A stretch of 64,000 nucleotides of DNA, taken from positions 1,302,001 to 1,366,000 of the forward strand of contig OZ245761.1 in NCBI GenBank assembly GCA_965227535.1, in the 5' to 3' direction. Each line of letters starts with the position of its first letter. The stretch's first letter is position 1. The notes beneath the pieces were generated by a model, which was not told the DNA's origin, made no database searches, and saw only the letters and a list, made by a program, of their open reading frames with translations. The translations under genes were made by a program, and so were the position numbers. Below, piece by piece: positions 62,392-64,000 of this stretch. Source of the DNA: SZUA-430 sp965227535. GTDB lineage: Bacteria; Pseudomonadota; Alphaproteobacteria; Micropepsales; Micropepsaceae.

Positions 62392-62467
62392 GCGCACACC
62401 GTGCGCGCTATCACTTTTCAAAGCGGGCAAACTGCATCATATGCATCCGTGGGCGCACACGGTGCGC
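62392..62467. promoter_or_regulatory. Two GCGCAC-N3-GTGCGC palindromes (operator pair)
   Basis: Copy A 62392-62406 is GCGCAC-ACC-GTGCGC and copy B 62453-62467 is GCGCAC-ACG-GTGCGC, both perfect 6-bp arms, 61 bp centre to centre (about six helical turns). They lie 45-120 bases upstream of the 46-residue ORF. Between them is an AT-rich stretch with TGCATCATATGCA. Suits cooperative binding or looping by a dimeric regulator. Confidence 0.65.
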
Positions 62468-62511
62468 ACTCGCGCGGGCCACGCTCCCGCTGAATTGAGA
62501 GGAGAACCTCC

Positions 62512-62652
62512 ATGAACCAGGTCCCCCAACCGCGCTACGCCTATCGCGTGACCTTCGCCGGCACCGTGCGCGTGACGACCGACCCGATCGAAGTGGCCCG
62601 CATCCGCCGCGCCTATCCGGCAGCCCAGGTGCAGATCGTCCCGATCGCCTGA
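62512..62652 (+). CDS. 46-residue small protein, unknown function
   Basis: ATG 62512 follows GAGAGGAGAA, an excellent ribosome binding site. The product (MNQVPQPRYAYRVTFAGTVR, ending AQVQIVPIA) is a predicted beta-rich peptide of basic character, without signal peptide. The frame is too short for usual gene callers. A strong terminator starts 24 bases after its stop and two operators precede it, so this looks like a complete single-gene unit. No family recognised. Confidence 0.7.
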   Translation: MNQVPQPRYAYRVTFAGTVRVTTDPIEVARIRRAYPAAQVQIVPIA

Positions 62653-62675
62653 GTCGACGTCATCCGCGCATGGCG

Positions 62676-62712
62676 AAAGGGCGGTGCTGCCGAAAGGCGG
62701 CGCCGCCCTTTT
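62676..62712. terminator. Bidirectional terminator hairpin
   Basis: AAAGGGCGGTGCTGCC (62676-62691) pairs with GGCGGCGCCGCCCTTT (62696-62711), 16 bp with two wobble pairs and a GAAA tetraloop, followed by TT and flanked by AA-rich bases on the other side. It sits between the small-protein gene (plus) and the RHH gene (minus), so it can serve both. Confidence 0.85.
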
Positions 62713-62719
62713 CGCAAGC

Positions 62720-63313
62720 CTACTCGCTGCGGCCCCGCAGACAAGCACAGTCGCCCATCACGTCCGGCGGCAGCTTCTCGAACCACTGATCGAGCGCCTC
62801 CGACACGATCTCCTGCACCGGCCGCCGCAGCAGCGCCGCCGACAGCTTCAGCTTCACGAAGCGCAGCCGTTTCAGGCGCAAGTTCACGTGATATGTCTTC
62901 GCCGCCTCTTCCGGCGACGGCCCGGGGCACGCGACGCAGCTGCTCTCGGCGTGCTCTTCCTCCTCATGCGGCGGCACGAGGGTGAGCGCGGGCGGCGCCG
63001 GCGGCTTCACCACCACCTCCGCATCCTGCTGGCGTTGCGACTCCTGCACGGCGCGCCGGCCGAACGAACCGAACACCGACGCGTAAGCTTCAACGGGCTT
63101 GGCCGGCGTATGCAGCTTCAGCCCCTCTTCCTTCGGCAGCGCACCCGGCTCCACATGCGCGTGCACGTGAGCATGCATGGGCGTGAGCGCGCGGATGTCC
63201 GACGCCGGCGAGCCCACACGTGTGAGCAACTGGTCGGCGAAGGGAGTTGACGTCGGCTCGGCCTCGCCCTTGCGCGCAAGAAGCCCCGCCGTCAGCGATG
63301 CAAATTTCGACAT
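62720..63313 (-). CDS. RHH-domain protein paired with ParA (putative partition DNA-binding protein)
   Basis: 197 residues from ATG 63313 with GAGGGT upstream. The first 150 residues are disordered, Pro/Ala-rich with a His run (MHAHVHAHV) and two cysteines (SCVACPG). The C-terminal about 45 residues, YHVNLRLKRLRFVKLKLSAA then RRPVQEIVSEALDQWF, fit a ribbon-helix-helix fold. ParG-like plasmid partition proteins have the same disordered N-terminus and C-terminal RHH. Follows the ParA gene by 28 bases on the same strand. The role in chromosome or element segregation is inference. Confidence 0.65.
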   Translation of the reverse strand: MSKFASLTAGLLARKGEAEPTSTPFADQLLTRVGSPASDIRALTPMHAHVHAHVEPGALPKEEGLKLHTPAKPVEAYASVFGSFGRRAVQESQRQQDAEVVVKPPAPPALTLVPPHEEEEHAESSCVACPGPSPEEAAKTYHVNLRLKRLRFVKLKLSAALLRRPVQEIVSEALDQWFEKLPPDVMGDCACLRGRSE

Positions 63314-63341
63314 AAGCAATACCCTCAGGTGCGAGGATCGA

Positions 63342-64000
63342 TTAGACCGCGCGGCGCCCGAACACAGGCACCTCGCGCCCCAACGAGTTCATGTTGCGGA
63401 ACAGCGTCGTCGCCTGCACCACCTCACCCGTTTCGTTCTCCGCCGCGTCGAGGCGCATCAAACGCTGCTGCAAATACTCCCACAGCCCGCGGATCTCTTC
63501 CGCCGACTTGCCCTCAGGCTCGATCTCCATGACGGTGCGCCCGTCGATCATCGAGGCCGCGAAGTCGGTGCGGTTATAGACCGTAACCGGCGCCACCGTG
63601 CCGTGCTGAGACAAGGCGACGGCCGCCTCCATCGTGATGCGCGCGCGCGGCGTCGCCGCGTTGAGCGCAAAGATCATCGGCTTCTTGCGCGACTCGCAGA
63701 TGTCGATCGTGGGACCCACGGCGCGCAGATCGTGCGGCGACGGACGCGTCGGCAGAACGACGAGGTCGGCGAAACTCACGACCTCCGAGATCGCCTTCGT
63801 CACCGCCGGCGGCGTATCGACGATGATGAGCTTGAACCCCTGCGCGCGCGCTTCGTCCAAATCGTGGACCAGATTCGTGAAGGCGGAATGCAGGAACGCC
63901 GGCGTCGGCGACTCGCGGCAGTTCCACCACTTGGCGAGCGACCCCTGAGGATCGGTGTCGATCAGAGCCACAGGCCCCGCCCCGCTCAACTCCGCTTGCA
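63342..64000 (-). CDS. ParA family ATPase, 5' end outside the window
   Basis: At least 219 residues visible at the 3' end of the gene. The Walker A' strand is partly visible as VALIDTDPQGSLAKWW and the Walker B region as FKLIIVDTPPAV; the N-terminal P-loop lies beyond base 64000. FADLVVLPTRPSPHDLRAV and FALNAATPRARITMEAAVAL are typical ParA/Soj motifs. ParA ATPases move DNA by dynamic gradients on the nucleoid. Stop TAA at 63342. It is the upstream partner of the RHH gene. Confidence 0.9.
   Translation of the reverse strand, partial: QAELSGAGPVALIDTDPQGSLAKWWNCRESPTPAFLHSAFTNLVHDLDEARAQGFKLIIVDTPPAVTKAISEVVSFADLVVLPTRPSPHDLRAVGPTIDICESRKKPMIFALNAATPRARITMEAAVALSQHGTVAPVTVYNRTDFAASMIDGRTVMEIEPEGKSAEEIRGLWEYLQQRLMRLDAAENETGEVVQATTLFRNMNSLGREVPVFGRRAV

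Noticed and set aside
1..64000. CRISPR arrays, insertion sequences, prophage, tRNA or rRNA genes
   Set aside because: No spaced direct repeats, transposase, integrase, phage structural genes or cloverleaf sequences were recognised by eye; a tRNA scan would be decisive.

Overview
The window looks like a stretch of chromosome from a free-living, high-GC alphaproteobacterium. Several markers support this: a Ros/MucR regulator, a DUF1491 protein, a perfect CtrA box (TTAA-N7-TTAA) in front of a DivJ-like PAS histidine kinase, a second PleC/DivJ-type kinase, a ParA ATPase and an alphaproteobacterial Crp/Fnr-type regulator. The order or family cannot be fixed from the sequence alone. Gene density is high and many genes overlap by ATGA or GTGA. 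No rRNA, tRNA, CRISPR array, prophage or intact insertion sequence was seen.

Layout. 1-9 kb: 3'-truncated guaA (minus strand), a classical autotransporter with its own terminator, a lipoprotein, a DUF4139 protein, a Crp/Fnr regulator and an orphan TIR-like (ThsB/MTH538) protein. 9-17 kb: alkaline phosphatase, thioesterase, GST, an alpha/beta hydrolase that has lost its nucleophile, a Cys/Met-metabolism PLP enzyme, and two convergent PhyH dioxygenases separated by a 156-bp inverted-repeat element. 17.5-22.3 kb: a dyad-controlled operon of a tandem DsbA/HCCA-isomerase-like protein, a GST-like protein, a type I sulfatase and its formylglycine-generating enzyme. 22.3-27.3 kb: a TetR gene divergent from a membrane protein with repeated operators, an IlvD/Edd dehydratase, a secreted hydrolase and DUF1491.

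27.4-39 kb: a cellulose-synthase-like PilZ protein with degenerate catalytic motifs, two sensor kinases, membrane proteins, a fatty acid desaturase operon with a Cys-rich partner, and two intergenic regions (34.7-35.25 and 39.0-39.7 kb) with structured DNA and no recognised gene. 39.7-46.5 kb: GNAT, MaoC, SufE and TPR/glycosyltransferase-like genes in a tight run, a large Cys-containing protein, a GIY-YIG-like protein and MucR. 46.7-56 kb: an ion transporter, a PemK/Phd-like toxin-antitoxin pair with a palindromic operator, a LytTR regulator divergent from a DUF2306 protein, a DUF885 peptidase and several small membrane or secreted proteins. 57-64 kb: thiolase and a bifunctional enoyl-CoA hydratase/3-hydroxyacyl-CoA dehydrogenase (beta-oxidation), an aspartyl-protease-like protein, a 46-residue small protein behind two GCGCAC-N3-GTGCGC operators, and a ParA/ribbon-helix-helix pair that runs off the window.

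Much of the gene content suggests a saprophyte using lipids, sulfate esters, phosphate esters and sugar acids. The least explained elements are the ParA/RHH/small-protein locus, the degenerate BcsA-like protein, the orphan TIR-like protein and the two structured intergenic regions.
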